A DNA stretch of 64,000 nucleotides from CAIJNA01 sp964516815 (GTDB lineage: Bacteria; Campylobacterota; Campylobacteria; Campylobacterales; Arcobacteraceae). This document shows, piece after piece, positions 17,641-26,841 of this stretch. Location of the stretch: positions 1 through 64,000 of the forward strand of contig CAZEXK010000003.1 in the NCBI GenBank assembly GCA_964516815.1. The letters are read 5' to 3'. The translations under genes and the position numbers were made by a program. Under the pieces are notes generated by a model that ran no database searches, was not told where the DNA came from, and saw nothing but the letters and a program-made list of their open reading frames with translations. Within the stretch, counting starts at the first letter, position 1. Each line of letters opens with the position of its first letter.

Positions 17641-17904
17641 TTAAGTTTGTCCAAAGACTAAAATAGTATCCCATAACGTCATTGTGTAGGATTCAATTTT
17701 ATCACTTATCCATGGTAATGAAATAAGTATAAAAACAGAAACAATAATAACTTTTGGCACAAAAGATAAAGAGGCATCACTAATTTGTGTTACTGCTTGA
17801 AAAATACTAATAATAACACCAATAATCATACTTACCACCAGAGATGGTAAACCTAAAAATAATATGATTTTTACTGTTTGTTGAGATATTTCCAATAAGT
17901 CCAT
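17641..17904 (-). CDS. fliQ: Flagellar export protein FliQ
   Basis: Small integral membrane component of the flagellar type III export gate, 87 residues with two transmembrane helices (about 12-35 and 49-70). The family pattern is clear: LGLPSLVVSMIIGVIISIFQAVTQI followed by SFVPKVI. It follows the 234-residue gene after two bases and precedes the FliJ-like gene with no gap. Confidence 0.96.
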   Translation of the reverse strand: MDLLEISQQTVKIILFLGLPSLVVSMIIGVIISIFQAVTQISDASLSFVPKVIIVSVFILISLPWISDKIESYTMTLWDTILVFGQT

Positions 17905-17906
17905 TA

Positions 17907-18611
17907 TTAGTCTTTTATTTTAATTAACAATTCCAATGTTTTGTTTTGCAATAATTGTTCCATCATTTTTGTAATTTCTTTTATATTTGATGCATCTATA
18001 TGCACCTCTTTATTGCTTATTGTATCATCTTCACTTGCACTATTTACAACATTGTCATTATTACTTAGGTCTATTGTTTTTATTTTTGTATTTACTATAT
18101 CATTACTTGTACTTACATCATTATTTATATCAAGAGCATCCATAACACCCTCTTCTAACATATCATCTAATTGTGAAAGATCACTCATATTTTGTACCTT
18201 TGTTATTTCATTGTTTTCATTTTTACTAAAATTGCCAATATCAACTACGTTAGTATGTTCATGTTCATTATTATCATCATTGTAATAAGTATTTTTAATA
18301 TTCATTTTATCTTTTATATAATCTACAAGTGCTTCATCTGAATTAAAGTAAATATCATCAATTCCCACATCTTCCAAATATTCTTTATAAATAGAATCTT
18401 TTGGTTTCAAAAAGTTTAACTTTTCAGTAACAAAATTTTTGCTTACTATTTTATTACTATCAATCAAATAAATATCATTTGGTTTTTCAGAAATTATGTT
18501 TTCAAGTTCTTCAATATTATGGACAATACTGATATTGTGTAATTTTGCTTTTTTTAGTACTTTTTCCATATTTTCTTGAAATTTACTAGAACCATAAATA
18601 TAAATATTCAA
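17907..18611 (-). CDS. Unknown protein heading the fliQ operon
   Basis: A 234-residue cytoplasmic protein with a TTG start preceded by AAAAAGG. The N-terminal 100 residues alternate short strands and helices (MNIYIYGSSKF, ISIVHNIEELENI, DIYLIDSNKIV) like a degenerate response-regulator receiver domain. A low-complexity Asp/Asn/Ser/Thr-rich linker (about 113-205) and a short C-terminal helix follow. No conserved phosphorylation pattern can be seen with confidence. It is the first gene of the fliQ-to-flgH unit and is divergent from flgI, so a role in flagellar assembly or its control is likely by context only. Confidence 0.65.
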   Translation of the reverse strand: MNIYIYGSSKFQENMEKVLKKAKLHNISIVHNIEELENIISEKPNDIYLIDSNKIVSKNFVTEKLNFLKPKDSIYKEYLEDVGIDDIYFNSDEALVDYIKDKMNIKNTYYNDDNNEHEHTNVVDIGNFSKNENNEITKVQNMSDLSQLDDMLEEGVMDALDINNDVSTSNDIVNTKIKTIDLSNNDNVVNSASEDDTISNKEVHIDASNIKEITKMMEQLLQNKTLELLIKIKD

Positions 18612-18639
18612 ATAAAACCTTTTTAAATTTTATGCATAA

Positions 18640-18656
18640 ATACCTAATATAGGTAT
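18640..18656. promoter_or_regulatory. Inverted repeat in the divergent flgI intergenic region
   Basis: ATACCTA, three bases, TAGGTAT: a perfect 7-bp inverted repeat in the 121-base gap between the fliQ operon and flgI. It lies about 30 bases upstream of the TTG start of the minus-strand gene and about 75 bases before flgI. It could be an operator serving both directions or part of a leader hairpin. No matching known site is recognised. Confidence 0.35.
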
Positions 18657-18732
18657 AAATTATAAAATATTATATCTGAGTTTTATATAATTTTAGATAA
18701 AATAATTTAAATAAAAATTAGGATTTGATTTA

Positions 18733-19785
18733 GTGAAGAAATATTTACTTTTTGTCTTACTTGCTATTAATTTGTATTCCCAAACTATAAAAGACATATC
18801 AAATGTTATAGGTATAAGAGAAAATCAATTAATAGGTTATGGTTTAGTTGTAGGACTTCCTGGAACAGGAGATAAAAGTGAATTTACAAGGCAATCATTG
18901 CAAAATCTACTTAGAAATTCTTATGTAAAAATACCTACATCTTCTATCAAATCAAAAAATATTGCTACAGTTATGGTAACTGCTTCATTGCCTGCATTTT
19001 CAAGACAAGGTAATAAAATAAAAATTAATGTTTCTTCTATAGGAGATGCAAAATCAATTGATGGTGGGGAACTTTTATTGACTCAATTAAAAGGAATTGA
19101 TGGTAATGTTTATGCAATAGCACAAGGTAATATTTTAGCAAATACGGCTAACAAAACTACAGGTTTTATTTATGATGGTGCTAGTGTTGAAAATGAAATT
19201 AAATTTAATTTACAAAATGAAACATCAATTACCTTAAGTTTATTAAAAAATGACGCTCAAACAGCCTCAATGGTTGAAAATAAAATAAATACATTTTTTA
19301 AAAAAAACTTAGCTATAGCCTTAGATACAAGAACAATAAAAGTTGTAAAACCACTAGACATATCAATAGTTAGTTTTATAGCTAAAATACAAAATATAAA
19401 ATTAAAATCTGTATTAAAAAGAAAGATTATCATAGATATTGCAAGAGAAATTATTATAGCTGGTTCTGATATAAAAATTAAACCTATAACAATTTCTCAA
19501 AATAATTTTTCAATAAAAATAAAAAAATACAAAGGTATCAAAGCTGATTTTAATAACCCTATTAAAAATCAAGGTAAAGATATAGGAGATGATGTATCTA
19601 TAGGAATAAAACCAGTAGCAATTGCCTTGAACAATACAATTATAAATTCTTATAGTGAACCTACTGTTTCTGATTTAATGCGTTCAATGAAAATAATGAA
19701 GTTGGATATTAAACAAATAATTCAAACTCTAAAAATGCTAGAAGAATTAAATGCAATTGATGCTAAAATTGAAATTACAAGATAG
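18733..19785 (+). CDS. flgI: Flagellar P-ring protein FlgI
   Basis: Periplasmic ring protein of the basal body, 350 residues. Translation starts at GTG after TTAGGATTTG, giving a Sec signal peptide (KKYLLFVLLAINLYSQ). The mature N-terminus IKDISNVIGIRENQLIGYGLVVGLPGTGDK is the strongest signature of the family, followed by a conserved VMVTASLPAFSRQGNKI region. It is first in a plus-strand unit flgI-fliM-pseB-pseC-pseF, with fliM 9 bases downstream. Confidence 0.97.
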   Translation: MKKYLLFVLLAINLYSQTIKDISNVIGIRENQLIGYGLVVGLPGTGDKSEFTRQSLQNLLRNSYVKIPTSSIKSKNIATVMVTASLPAFSRQGNKIKINVSSIGDAKSIDGGELLLTQLKGIDGNVYAIAQGNILANTANKTTGFIYDGASVENEIKFNLQNETSITLSLLKNDAQTASMVENKINTFFKKNLAIALDTRTIKVVKPLDISIVSFIAKIQNIKLKSVLKRKIIIDIAREIIIAGSDIKIKPITISQNNFSIKIKKYKGIKADFNNPIKNQGKDIGDDVSIGIKPVAIALNNTIINSYSEPTVSDLMRSMKIMKLDIKQIIQTLKMLEELNAIDAKIEITR

Positions 19786-19794
19786 GAATTTTAA

Positions 19795-20901
19795 ATGTCA
19801 GAATTTTTAAGTCAAGATGAAATAGATGCTCTTTTAGATATTGCAGAAGATGGTGATGCAAACTTAGAAGAAGCACAAATTCGTTCAAAAACTCCCAAAG
19901 AAAAAAGTTATACTATATATGATTTTAAAAAACCAAATACAATAACAGCAGATCAACAAAAAGCATTTGAAGCATTACATGAAAAAATGATGAGAAATAT
20001 TACAACTGATTTATCTGCAATGCTTAGAAAAGTTGTAGAAGTAAAAATGATAACACCAATAGAACAAATGACATATGGAGAGTTTGTTTTATCAATACCT
20101 CCAATTACTAGCATAAATACATTATCAATCAAACCTTTAGATGGTAGAATAATAATGGAATGTAATCCTTCAATATCACATAAAATAATAGCCGAACTTT
20201 TAGGTAATGGACCATCATACATTCCATCTAATCATGATAAAGAATTAAGTGATATTGAATTAGAAGTATTAAATCATTTTTATAAACTATTAATAGATAA
20301 TATGTTTAGTACTTGGTCTGAGATTGCCACTTTAAACTTCAAAACCGTAACACAAGATACAAATGCAAATTCTATTCAAGTTATATCAAACCATGAAATA
20401 ATCATGCTAGTAATTATTGAAATAACTATTGATGAAGAAGTTGGAAATGTATCATTGTGCTACCCTATTGCTTATATAGAATCTTTACTTGATAAAACAG
20501 TAGAAAAAATGCTTGGTAGTTCAAGAAATAAAAAAGCTAGTAAGAAAAAAGATTTAAATACACTTTTATCTGGTGCTAAAATGCAAATAGAAGCGATAAT
20601 TGCTGAAACAAATTTAAGCGTACAAGAACTTTTAAATTTAAAAAAAGATGATATAATAGTATTTAATAAAAATGCAACATCTTCAGCAGCTAAAATATAC
20701 ATAAATAGAAAAGAAAAGTTTGCTTCAACATCTGGAATATCCAATAATAGAAAAGCCGTACAAATACAAACAAATGTTGATCACGAAAAAATGAATACAT
20801 TAGAAAAGTTAAAAATTCTCAGAGAAGAAAGAGATATAGCACTTAAAGAACAAAATGAAAAGATAGCAAGACTTATTGAAACAAAAAGTGATTTTATTTA
20901 A
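19795..20901 (+). CDS. fliM: Flagellar motor switch protein FliM
   Basis: C-ring component that binds CheY-P and reverses rotation, 368 residues. The N-terminal CheY-binding motif FLSQDEIDALLDI is at residues 4-16. The middle domain contains ITPIEQMTYGEFVLSIPP, and the C-terminal SpoA domain (about 250-335) holds VQELLNLKKDDIIVFNKNA. A charged coiled-coil tail of about 35 residues extends beyond the SpoA domain. It is 9 bases after flgI and 9 bases before pseB, so flagellar and glycan genes appear to share a transcript. Confidence 0.96.
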   Translation: MSEFLSQDEIDALLDIAEDGDANLEEAQIRSKTPKEKSYTIYDFKKPNTITADQQKAFEALHEKMMRNITTDLSAMLRKVVEVKMITPIEQMTYGEFVLSIPPITSINTLSIKPLDGRIIMECNPSISHKIIAELLGNGPSYIPSNHDKELSDIELEVLNHFYKLLIDNMFSTWSEIATLNFKTVTQDTNANSIQVISNHEIIMLVIIEITIDEEVGNVSLCYPIAYIESLLDKTVEKMLGSSRNKKASKKKDLNTLLSGAKMQIEAIIAETNLSVQELLNLKKDDIIVFNKNATSSAAKIYINRKEKFASTSGISNNRKAVQIQTNVDHEKMNTLEKLKILREERDIALKEQNEKIARLIETKSDFI

Positions 20902-20910
20902 AGGGTAAAA

Positions 20911-21906
20911 ATGTTTAATAATAAAAATATACTCATTACTGGTGGAACTGGAAGTTTTGGTAAAAAATATACAGAAATATTATTAGAAAAATACAAGCCA
21001 AATAAAATCATAATTTTTAGTAGAGATGAACTAAAGCAATATGAAATGGCACAAGATTACAATAATAAATGTATGAGATATTTTATAGGTGATGTAAGAG
21101 ATGCTCCAAGATTGCAAAAAGCAATGAGAGGTGTTGACTTTGTTATACATGCAGCTGCATTAAAGCATGTACCAATAGCCGAATATAATCCTATGGAATG
21201 TATAAAAACAAATATAAATGGAGCTCAAAATGTAATTGATGCTGCAATTAATAATAATGTAAAAAAAGTTATAGCACTTTCTACAGATAAAGCAGCAAAT
21301 CCTGTTAACTTATATGGAGCAACCAAACTAGCAAGTGATAAATTATTTGTAGCTGCAAATAATCTAACAGGTTCTCAAGATACATCATTTTCTGTTGTAA
21401 GATATGGTAATGTTGTTGGTTCAAGAGGTTCAGTTATACCCTATTTTAAAAAATTACTCAATTCTAATGTAAGTGAATTACCAATAACAGATATAAGAAT
21501 GACAAGATTTTTCATAACTTTAAGTGATGGTGTAAATTTTGTACTTAAAAACTTTTATAGAATGAGTGGTGGAGAAATTTATATTCCAAAAATTCCATCA
21601 ATGAAAATAATAGATATGGCAAATGCAATTGCTCCAAATATAGAACATAAAATTATAGGTATTAGACCTGGTGAAAAACTACACGAAATAATGTGTCCTT
21701 CGGATGACTCTCATTTAACTCTAGAATTTAATGATCATTATGTAATAAAACCAACTATTACATTTACAATTAAAAACAACAACTATAGTAGAAATAAATT
21801 AGATGAAATAGGAAAACCTGTAGTACAAGGTTTTGAATATAATTCAGGTAATAATATCCAATTTCTTAATAAAGATGAATTGTTAGATATGATTAAAGAG
21901 AATTAA
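20911..21906 (+). CDS. pseB: UDP-N-acetylglucosamine 4,6-dehydratase (inverting)
   Basis: First enzyme of pseudaminic acid synthesis: converts UDP-GlcNAc to UDP-2-acetamido-2,6-dideoxy-beta-L-arabino-hexos-4-ulose. It has 331 residues with a Rossmann NAD(P) motif GGTGSFGK at residues 9-16, conserved HAAALKHVPIAEYNPMECI, and the catalytic-region YGATKLASDKLF (tyrosine at about 135). It is 9 bases downstream of fliM, and pseC starts directly after its stop. Confidence 0.97.
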   Translation: MFNNKNILITGGTGSFGKKYTEILLEKYKPNKIIIFSRDELKQYEMAQDYNNKCMRYFIGDVRDAPRLQKAMRGVDFVIHAAALKHVPIAEYNPMECIKTNINGAQNVIDAAINNNVKKVIALSTDKAANPVNLYGATKLASDKLFVAANNLTGSQDTSFSVVRYGNVVGSRGSVIPYFKKLLNSNVSELPITDIRMTRFFITLSDGVNFVLKNFYRMSGGEIYIPKIPSMKIIDMANAIAPNIEHKIIGIRPGEKLHEIMCPSDDSHLTLEFNDHYVIKPTITFTIKNNNYSRNKLDEIGKPVVQGFEYNSGNNIQFLNKDELLDMIKEN

Positions 21907-22989
21907 ATGGATTTTATACCATATGGTAGGCAAAATATTAGTAAAGATGATATACAAGAAGTAATAAATACTTTACAGTCATCTTATTTAACAACAGGAC
22001 CAAAAGTTAAAGAATTTGAAGATAAAATTTGTCAATTCACAAATGCAAAATATTGTGTGTGTGTTAGCAATGGAACTGCTGCTTTACATTTGTCTTCTTT
22101 GATTTTACTAAACAAAAATGATAAAGTACTAACAACAGTAAATTCGTTCATAGCAACTTCAAATAGTATTTTATATGCTAATGCAAAACCAATATTTATT
22201 GATATTTATGAAGATGGAAATATAAATTTAGATTTATGCGAAGAGTATTTAAAAAATGATTCAAGTATAAAAGCAATATATGCTGTTTCATTTTCAGGGA
22301 AACTTTTAGATCAAGAAAAATTACATTATTTACAAGTAAAATATAATGTTAAAATTTTAGAAGATAATTCTCATGCAATGGGTGTAAAACTTTTAAAAAG
22401 CGATATATCTATTTTTTCTTTTCATCCAGTTAAGCATATGACTACTGCTGAAGGTGGTGCAATTATAACAAACAATAAATCATACTATGAGCAATTAATA
22501 AAATTAAGAAATCATGGACAAGATAATTGTCATAATATGACAGATCTAGGCTTTAACTATAGATTAAATGATATTTCTTGTGCTTTGGGAATTAGTCAAT
22601 TAAGTAAACTTAATACATTTATACAAAAAAGACAAAATATAGCACATTATTACGAAAATAATTTTAACAATACTATAATAAAACCATTGTATGCTTACAC
22701 TAAAAACTCATTATATCATTTGTATGTCATAAAAATAAACTTTGATGAAATTTCAATTACAAAAGATGAATTACTTAAAAGGTTAAAAGAAAGAAATATT
22801 GGTACTCAAATACATTATCAAAAAATAAATAATCAAGCGTATTATCAAAAATTAGGTTATGGAAATGAATTAACACCAAATATGGATTTGTATTTTGAAC
22901 AATGCATATCTCTACCTTGTTATGTTGGATTAAGTTTAAATGAACAAGATTATATAATAAGTACATTAATTGAATTAATAAATGACTAA
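21907..22989 (+). CDS. pseC: UDP-4-amino-4,6-dideoxy-N-acetyl-beta-L-altrosamine transaminase
   Basis: PLP-dependent DegT/DnrJ aminotransferase that aminates the PseB product, 360 residues. The PLP lysine lies in SFHPVKHMTTAEGG (Lys176), and the SNGTAALHLSSL motif is at about 54-65. The acceptor-binding C-terminal part contains LNEQDYIISTLIELI. The start codon touches the pseB stop and the end overlaps pseF by 8 bases, so the three are coupled. Confidence 0.96.
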   Translation: MDFIPYGRQNISKDDIQEVINTLQSSYLTTGPKVKEFEDKICQFTNAKYCVCVSNGTAALHLSSLILLNKNDKVLTTVNSFIATSNSILYANAKPIFIDIYEDGNINLDLCEEYLKNDSSIKAIYAVSFSGKLLDQEKLHYLQVKYNVKILEDNSHAMGVKLLKSDISIFSFHPVKHMTTAEGGAIITNNKSYYEQLIKLRNHGQDNCHNMTDLGFNYRLNDISCALGISQLSKLNTFIQKRQNIAHYYENNFNNTIIKPLYAYTKNSLYHLYVIKINFDEISITKDELLKRLKERNIGTQIHYQKINNQAYYQKLGYGNELTPNMDLYFEQCISLPCYVGLSLNEQDYIISTLIELIND

Positions 22990-23668
22990 ATGTATAGCAA
23001 TAATCCCTGCACGTGGTGGTAGTAAGAGAATACCTAGAAAAAATATTAAAGATTTTTTTGGTAAACCATTAATTGCTTACAGTATTGAGTTAGCTCTAAA
23101 ATCAAAACTATTTGATAAGGTTATTGTAAGTACTGATGACGATGAAATAAAAAAAATTGCCTTACAATATGGAGCAATAGTTCCTTTTATGCGTCCTTCT
23201 GAATTAAGCGATGATTTTAGTACAAGTGATGATGTTATTGATCATACTGTTGAATATTTAAAAAGTAAAAATGAAGTATTTGATTATGTATGTACCATAT
23301 ATGCAACTGCACCATTGCTTCAAGAAAAATATTTAATTCAAGGGTATGATGAGATTATAAAAAATAAGTGTGTTATGGCGTTTAGTGTAACATCTATGCC
23401 TTTTCCAATACAAAGAACGTTTAAAATAACAAAAAGCAATAGATGTGAAATGTTTACACCTGAACATTTTAATACAAGAAGTCAAGATTTAGAAGAATCA
23501 TATCAAGATGCAGGACAATTTTATTGGCAAAATATGAATAAAACATTAAATGATATTGCTTTTGGACAAGATAGTATTCCCATAATATTACCTAGACATT
23601 TAGTCCAAGATATAGATACACCAGAAGACTGGCATAGAGCTGAAATAATTTATAAAATAATAAGATAA
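22982..23668 (+). CDS. pseF: Pseudaminic acid cytidylyltransferase
   Basis: Activates pseudaminic acid with CTP to CMP-Pse, the donor used by the flagellin glycosyltransferase; 228 residues. The nucleotide-binding N-terminus IPARGGSKRIPRKNIKDFFGKPL is typical of sialic-acid-type cytidylyltransferases. The C-terminal QDIDTPEDWHRAEIIYKII is the PseF/NeuA-like metal-binding end. It overlaps pseC by 8 bases and is the last gene of the flgI unit. Confidence 0.96.
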   Translation: MTKCIAIIPARGGSKRIPRKNIKDFFGKPLIAYSIELALKSKLFDKVIVSTDDDEIKKIALQYGAIVPFMRPSELSDDFSTSDDVIDHTVEYLKSKNEVFDYVCTIYATAPLLQEKYLIQGYDEIIKNKCVMAFSVTSMPFPIQRTFKITKSNRCEMFTPEHFNTRSQDLEESYQDAGQFYWQNMNKTLNDIAFGQDSIPIILPRHLVQDIDTPEDWHRAEIIYKIIR

Positions 23669-23722
23669 TTATTTATTAAATAATTGTATCACATTATTTT
23701 TGATGTTGTTTTTTTATTTTAC

Positions 23723-23751
23723 TTGACAAAGACACGATTTATAATTACAAT
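23723..23751 (+). promoter_or_regulatory. Canonical sigma-70 promoter of the lipoprotein gene
   Basis: TTGACA (23723-23728), a 17-base spacer, and TACAAT (23746-23751) form an almost consensus sigma-70 promoter, 26 bases before the ATG at 23778. A well-formed -35 box is rare in this phylum, so this should be a strong, separately controlled promoter. Confidence 0.65.
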
Positions 23752-23777
23752 ATGCTATATAAACAAAAAGACGTTAA

Positions 23778-24611
23778 ATGAAAAAAATTATCATGTCAGT
23801 AGCAGCTATATTTATATTTTCAGCTTGTTCAAAAAATGTAGTGCATCACACTATTGAAGAAAACATTATAAGCTCAGAGGAAACCAACAAAGTATTAGTA
23901 TTAAATATAGCTAATGATAATATCTACCTAAAGAGTAATATTGTAAATGAGTTTTTAGTACATAATAAAGTTTATGATGATGCGGGAGGTGATTATAAAT
24001 TCAAATTACATGCTAATATTCTTAATAAAAACACTCACAATAAGAGAGTTGTAAAAAAAATTGATGGTAAAGATTTTCCCTGTACCAAAGCATATAAGCA
24101 TTTAGATGTAAAAGTTACATTAACTGATTTAAATAATATTACAAGATTTAGTAAAATATATAAAAGAGAAATTCCTTTTGAAATATGTTCAGTTGCTGAA
24201 GCTGAATTATTGCCTAGTGATACTTTATTATTTTTTGAACTTGGAAAAACTATTGCAAGAGAACTGGTAAAAGATATTTTACCAAAAAAAGTTAGACATG
24301 TCATAAAGGTTTTAGAAGAAGTAGATATAACTTTATCAAGTGAAGATAGTGCTACTTTTACTAAGGCAATTAAATATATAGATGTTAAAAGCATAGGAGC
24401 TCTTGTATATAGTAGAGATCAATTAATATTATTAAAAAACAAATTTAAAAATCAAAGTTATGTAGTTTTATATGATTTAGGTTTAGCTTATGAATTATTG
24501 GGATTAAAAAAATTAGCTTTGAATGAATATGAAAATAGCTTATCAATAGCCAAACAAAAAAATAGCTCTGATTTAGTATTGATTTTTGATGCAATAAAAA
24601 GAGTAAAATAA
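23778..24611 (+). CDS. Lipoprotein of unknown function with C-terminal TPR-like repeat
   Basis: A 277-residue protein beginning with a lipoprotein signal (MKKIIMSVAAIFIFSACSKN, lipidated Cys at residue 17). The body has a beta-rich N-terminal domain with VLVLNIANDNIYL and LDVKVTLTDLNNITRFSKIYKREI. The C-terminal part (about 195-277) contains a helix pair YVVLYDLGLAYELLGLKKLALNEYENSLSIAK resembling one TPR repeat. No known family is recognised. It has its own strong promoter and stands between the two pseudaminic acid gene groups. Its expected place is the inner face of the outer membrane or the periplasmic side. Confidence 0.75.
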   Translation: MKKIIMSVAAIFIFSACSKNVVHHTIEENIISSEETNKVLVLNIANDNIYLKSNIVNEFLVHNKVYDDAGGDYKFKLHANILNKNTHNKRVVKKIDGKDFPCTKAYKHLDVKVTLTDLNNITRFSKIYKREIPFEICSVAEAELLPSDTLLFFELGKTIARELVKDILPKKVRHVIKVLEEVDITLSSEDSATFTKAIKYIDVKSIGALVYSRDQLILLKNKFKNQSYVVLYDLGLAYELLGLKKLALNEYENSLSIAKQKNSSDLVLIFDAIKRVK

Positions 24612-24834
24612 AATGAGTAAGCCCCTAGAAGAAAACAAGTCTATATCAATTGTTTAAAAGCAAATATAAATGAACATGGTGTATTCAAAAAAAGGTTTAA
24701 TGAAAAAAATGAGTGCATAAAACTTAATATAGACTCGATATTATAGTGGTTAAAAAAGGTTTATTTATAATATCTTATTTTTTAATAATATGAGTTAATT
24801 TTAAACAAGCGTTACTTGTAGGAAAAATTAAATG
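24612..24834. other. Gene-poor gap between lipoprotein and reductase genes
   Basis: In these 223 bases only very short plus-strand frames with starts and stops are found (MSKPLEENKSISIV and MNMVYSKKGLMKKMSA). These look more like remnants than genes. A 9-bp inverted repeat AGTCTATAT / ATATAGACT lies at 24638-24646 and 24727-24735, too far apart for a normal terminator. No tRNA-like fold was seen. Confidence 0.4.
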
Positions 24835-25557
24835 TTATGCCGTACTTCCAGCATCAACTGTTATTGTCGTACCAGTTATATTATTTGCAGAAGCACTTAG
24901 TAAAAACATAACACTATTAGCTACATCTTCAACACTAACTAGTTTTCCTAAAGGACTTCTTCTTTTAATAGTATTTAATCTATGTTCATGTATACCCTCT
25001 GTCATATTAGTTTGCATATAACCAGGAGCAACCATATTTACTGTAATATTTGCTTTTCCTAATTCTCTTGATAATGATTTTGTAAATCCTAAAAGTGCAG
25101 ATTTACTTGCGGCATATACACTTAATCCATTAAAACCAGTACTAGCAATGATTGAACTAATATTTATAATTCGTCCTTTTTGATTTAAAAGCATAGATCT
25201 GCTTGCATACTTAGTTAATAAAATTGGCGCTTGTATATTTACTTTTAATAGTTCATCAATTTGTGATTCATGCATAGTACCTAAGACGCCATCATATCCA
25301 AGTGCAGCATTATTAATAAGTGCATAAATATTTCCGTGCTCTTTACTTATACTTCTTATTAGTTTTTGTATATTGCATATATCAGAAAAATCATACTGCT
25401 TATAATATAGTTTATTAGGGTGTAATTTTTGCAAATTTTTAAATTCATCACTATTAGTTCTTGATATTCCAATTATTTTATAGTTTTCATGCAAAAGATT
25501 TTTGCAAATTTGAAGACCTAATCCTTTAGATGATCCTGATACTAAAATTACATCCAT
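24835..25557 (-). CDS. Short-chain dehydrogenase/reductase, FabG-like
   Basis: NAD(P)-dependent SDR enzyme of 240 residues. The cofactor motif SGSSKGLG is at about 7-14 (TGxxxGxG type), the NNAALG motif follows at about 87, and the catalytic YAASKSALLGF (Tyr and Lys) at about 150-160. The C-terminal NITGTTITVDAGSTA is typical for 3-oxoacyl-ACP reductases. It is the last gene of the maf-pseI-pseG-pseH-ACP-ligase operon, 3 bases after the ligase with an AAAAGG ribosome binding site. Its substrate may be an acyl chain on the neighbouring ACP. This is probably not the housekeeping FabG, because it is far from fab genes. Confidence 0.88.
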   Translation of the reverse strand: MDVILVSGSSKGLGLQICKNLLHENYKIIGISRTNSDEFKNLQKLHPNKLYYKQYDFSDICNIQKLIRSISKEHGNIYALINNAALGYDGVLGTMHESQIDELLKVNIQAPILLTKYASRSMLLNQKGRIINISSIIASTGFNGLSVYAASKSALLGFTKSLSRELGKANITVNMVAPGYMQTNMTEGIHEHRLNTIKRRSPLGKLVSVEDVANSVMFLLSASANNITGTTITVDAGSTA

Positions 25558-25560
25558 ATA

Positions 25561-26841
25561 TTACCTTTTAATTTTACCATTTTGGGTTATTTTTATACTA
25601 TTTACAATTTTTATTATTGCTGGGACTTTGTATTTTTCTAAGTTCTTTTTGCAATGCTCGATAATATTCTTCTTTACCAAAAGTATATCCAATTGTTTAT
25701 CAAAAATAACTACTTCTGCACAAATTAAATTACCAATAATATTACTTGCTTTAGCATATACATATGTGCTTTGTACTAAAGTATTTTCAAGTAAAACTTT
25801 CTCAACTTCTTCTGGTTGAACCTTATTACCACCAACATTAATACTGCCTGTCAATCTTCCTAAAAAATATATTCTATTGTTTTTTTCAAAAACTATGTCT
25901 TGTGTATCAAAGTATTCATTTTCATTTTTTACACACAATGTATTATTAGTTGAAATATTAAATCTTATATTTTTATTCTTATTATTTAATAATTCTTTAG
26001 GAAAACCTTCATGTTTGTCATCAATACTAAATACAACTCCAATTTCTGTCAATGCATATATATGTCTAATACTTGCATCTTTAAATGTATCATTCAAGAT
26101 ATTAATTATTTGTTGGTTTACAATTTCACCACCTAATGTAATGCTTTTTAATTTTAAATCATTTATATATTCACTCATTAAAGCTTGTCTAAAAAAGCTT
26201 GGTGTTGCGGACATAATATTACAATTATATTTTGAAAAAAAATGTATTTTTTCATTCATAGACATATTTTTTTCAGCTATAAGAAGCAAAGAACCACTAA
26301 AAATAGATTGTAAAAATACTTGAAGTCCAGAAAATCTATAAATATCAAAACATAATCCCCATATATATTTTTGTTCAATTTGAATTTTACAATTTGTACT
26401 TTTACTAAGGCTTTCAAGTGTATGGTATATAAGTTTAGGGTTTCTAGAAGTACCTGAAGTAGGTATAATCCAATTTGTATTTGTAAATTTTTTTTCATTG
26501 ACTTTACTATTTATTATAGTAAATTTAATTTTATTATTTTGAATATAAACTTCATAATTAATATCTAATTGACTATAATAATCATCTAATATATCATCAT
26601 TAATATCATTTGGAACAAATAATATGTTATTTACTATTGAATCTAGTAGTATTATTAAAATAGCAAAGTCAAGATTGTTTTGTTTTTTTATTACCACAGA
26701 TGATTTTTTTAAAAACATAATATTTATATAATTTTTTTCATAAAAGTTTATTATATTTTCATAGCTTATCTTTTTATTATTTGTTATTAAAGCTACTCTA
26801 TTCTTAGGAATAGATTTAATTATTTGGATTAAATTTTTCAT
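25561..26841 (-). CDS. AMP-forming acyl ligase (ANL superfamily), compact
   Basis: Adenylating enzyme of 426 residues, shorter than the usual 500 or more. The P-loop is TSGTSRNPK (about 129-137). A5-like IYALTEIGVVF follows, then the hinge region FLGRLTGSINVGGNKVQPEEVE. The catalytic lysine of the C-terminal KITQNGKIKR lies within the final residues, so the C-terminal domain ends right after the lysine loop. It overlaps the ACP gene by 26 bases and precedes the reductase. By context it should load a carboxylic acid onto that ACP. Substrate is unknown. Sequence looks even poorer in G+C than the flagellar genes. Confidence 0.85.
   Translation of the reverse strand: MKNLIQIIKSIPKNRVALITNNKKISYENIINFYEKNYINIMFLKKSSVVIKKQNNLDFAILIILLDSIVNNILFVPNDINDDILDDYYSQLDINYEVYIQNNKIKFTIINSKVNEKKFTNTNWIIPTSGTSRNPKLIYHTLESLSKSTNCKIQIEQKYIWGLCFDIYRFSGLQVFLQSIFSGSLLLIAEKNMSMNEKIHFFSKYNCNIMSATPSFFRQALMSEYINDLKLKSITLGGEIVNQQIINILNDTFKDASIRHIYALTEIGVVFSIDDKHEGFPKELLNNKNKNIRFNISTNNTLCVKNENEYFDTQDIVFEKNNRIYFLGRLTGSINVGGNKVQPEEVEKVLLENTLVQSTYVYAKASNIIGNLICAEVVIFDKQLDILLVKKNIIEHCKKNLEKYKVPAIIKIVNSIKITQNGKIKR

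Noticed and set aside
24638..24735. AGTCTATAT / ATATAGACT inverted repeat as mobile element ends or terminator
   Set aside because: Nine-base arms about 80 bases apart with no T tract, no target duplication and no transposase; most likely chance.
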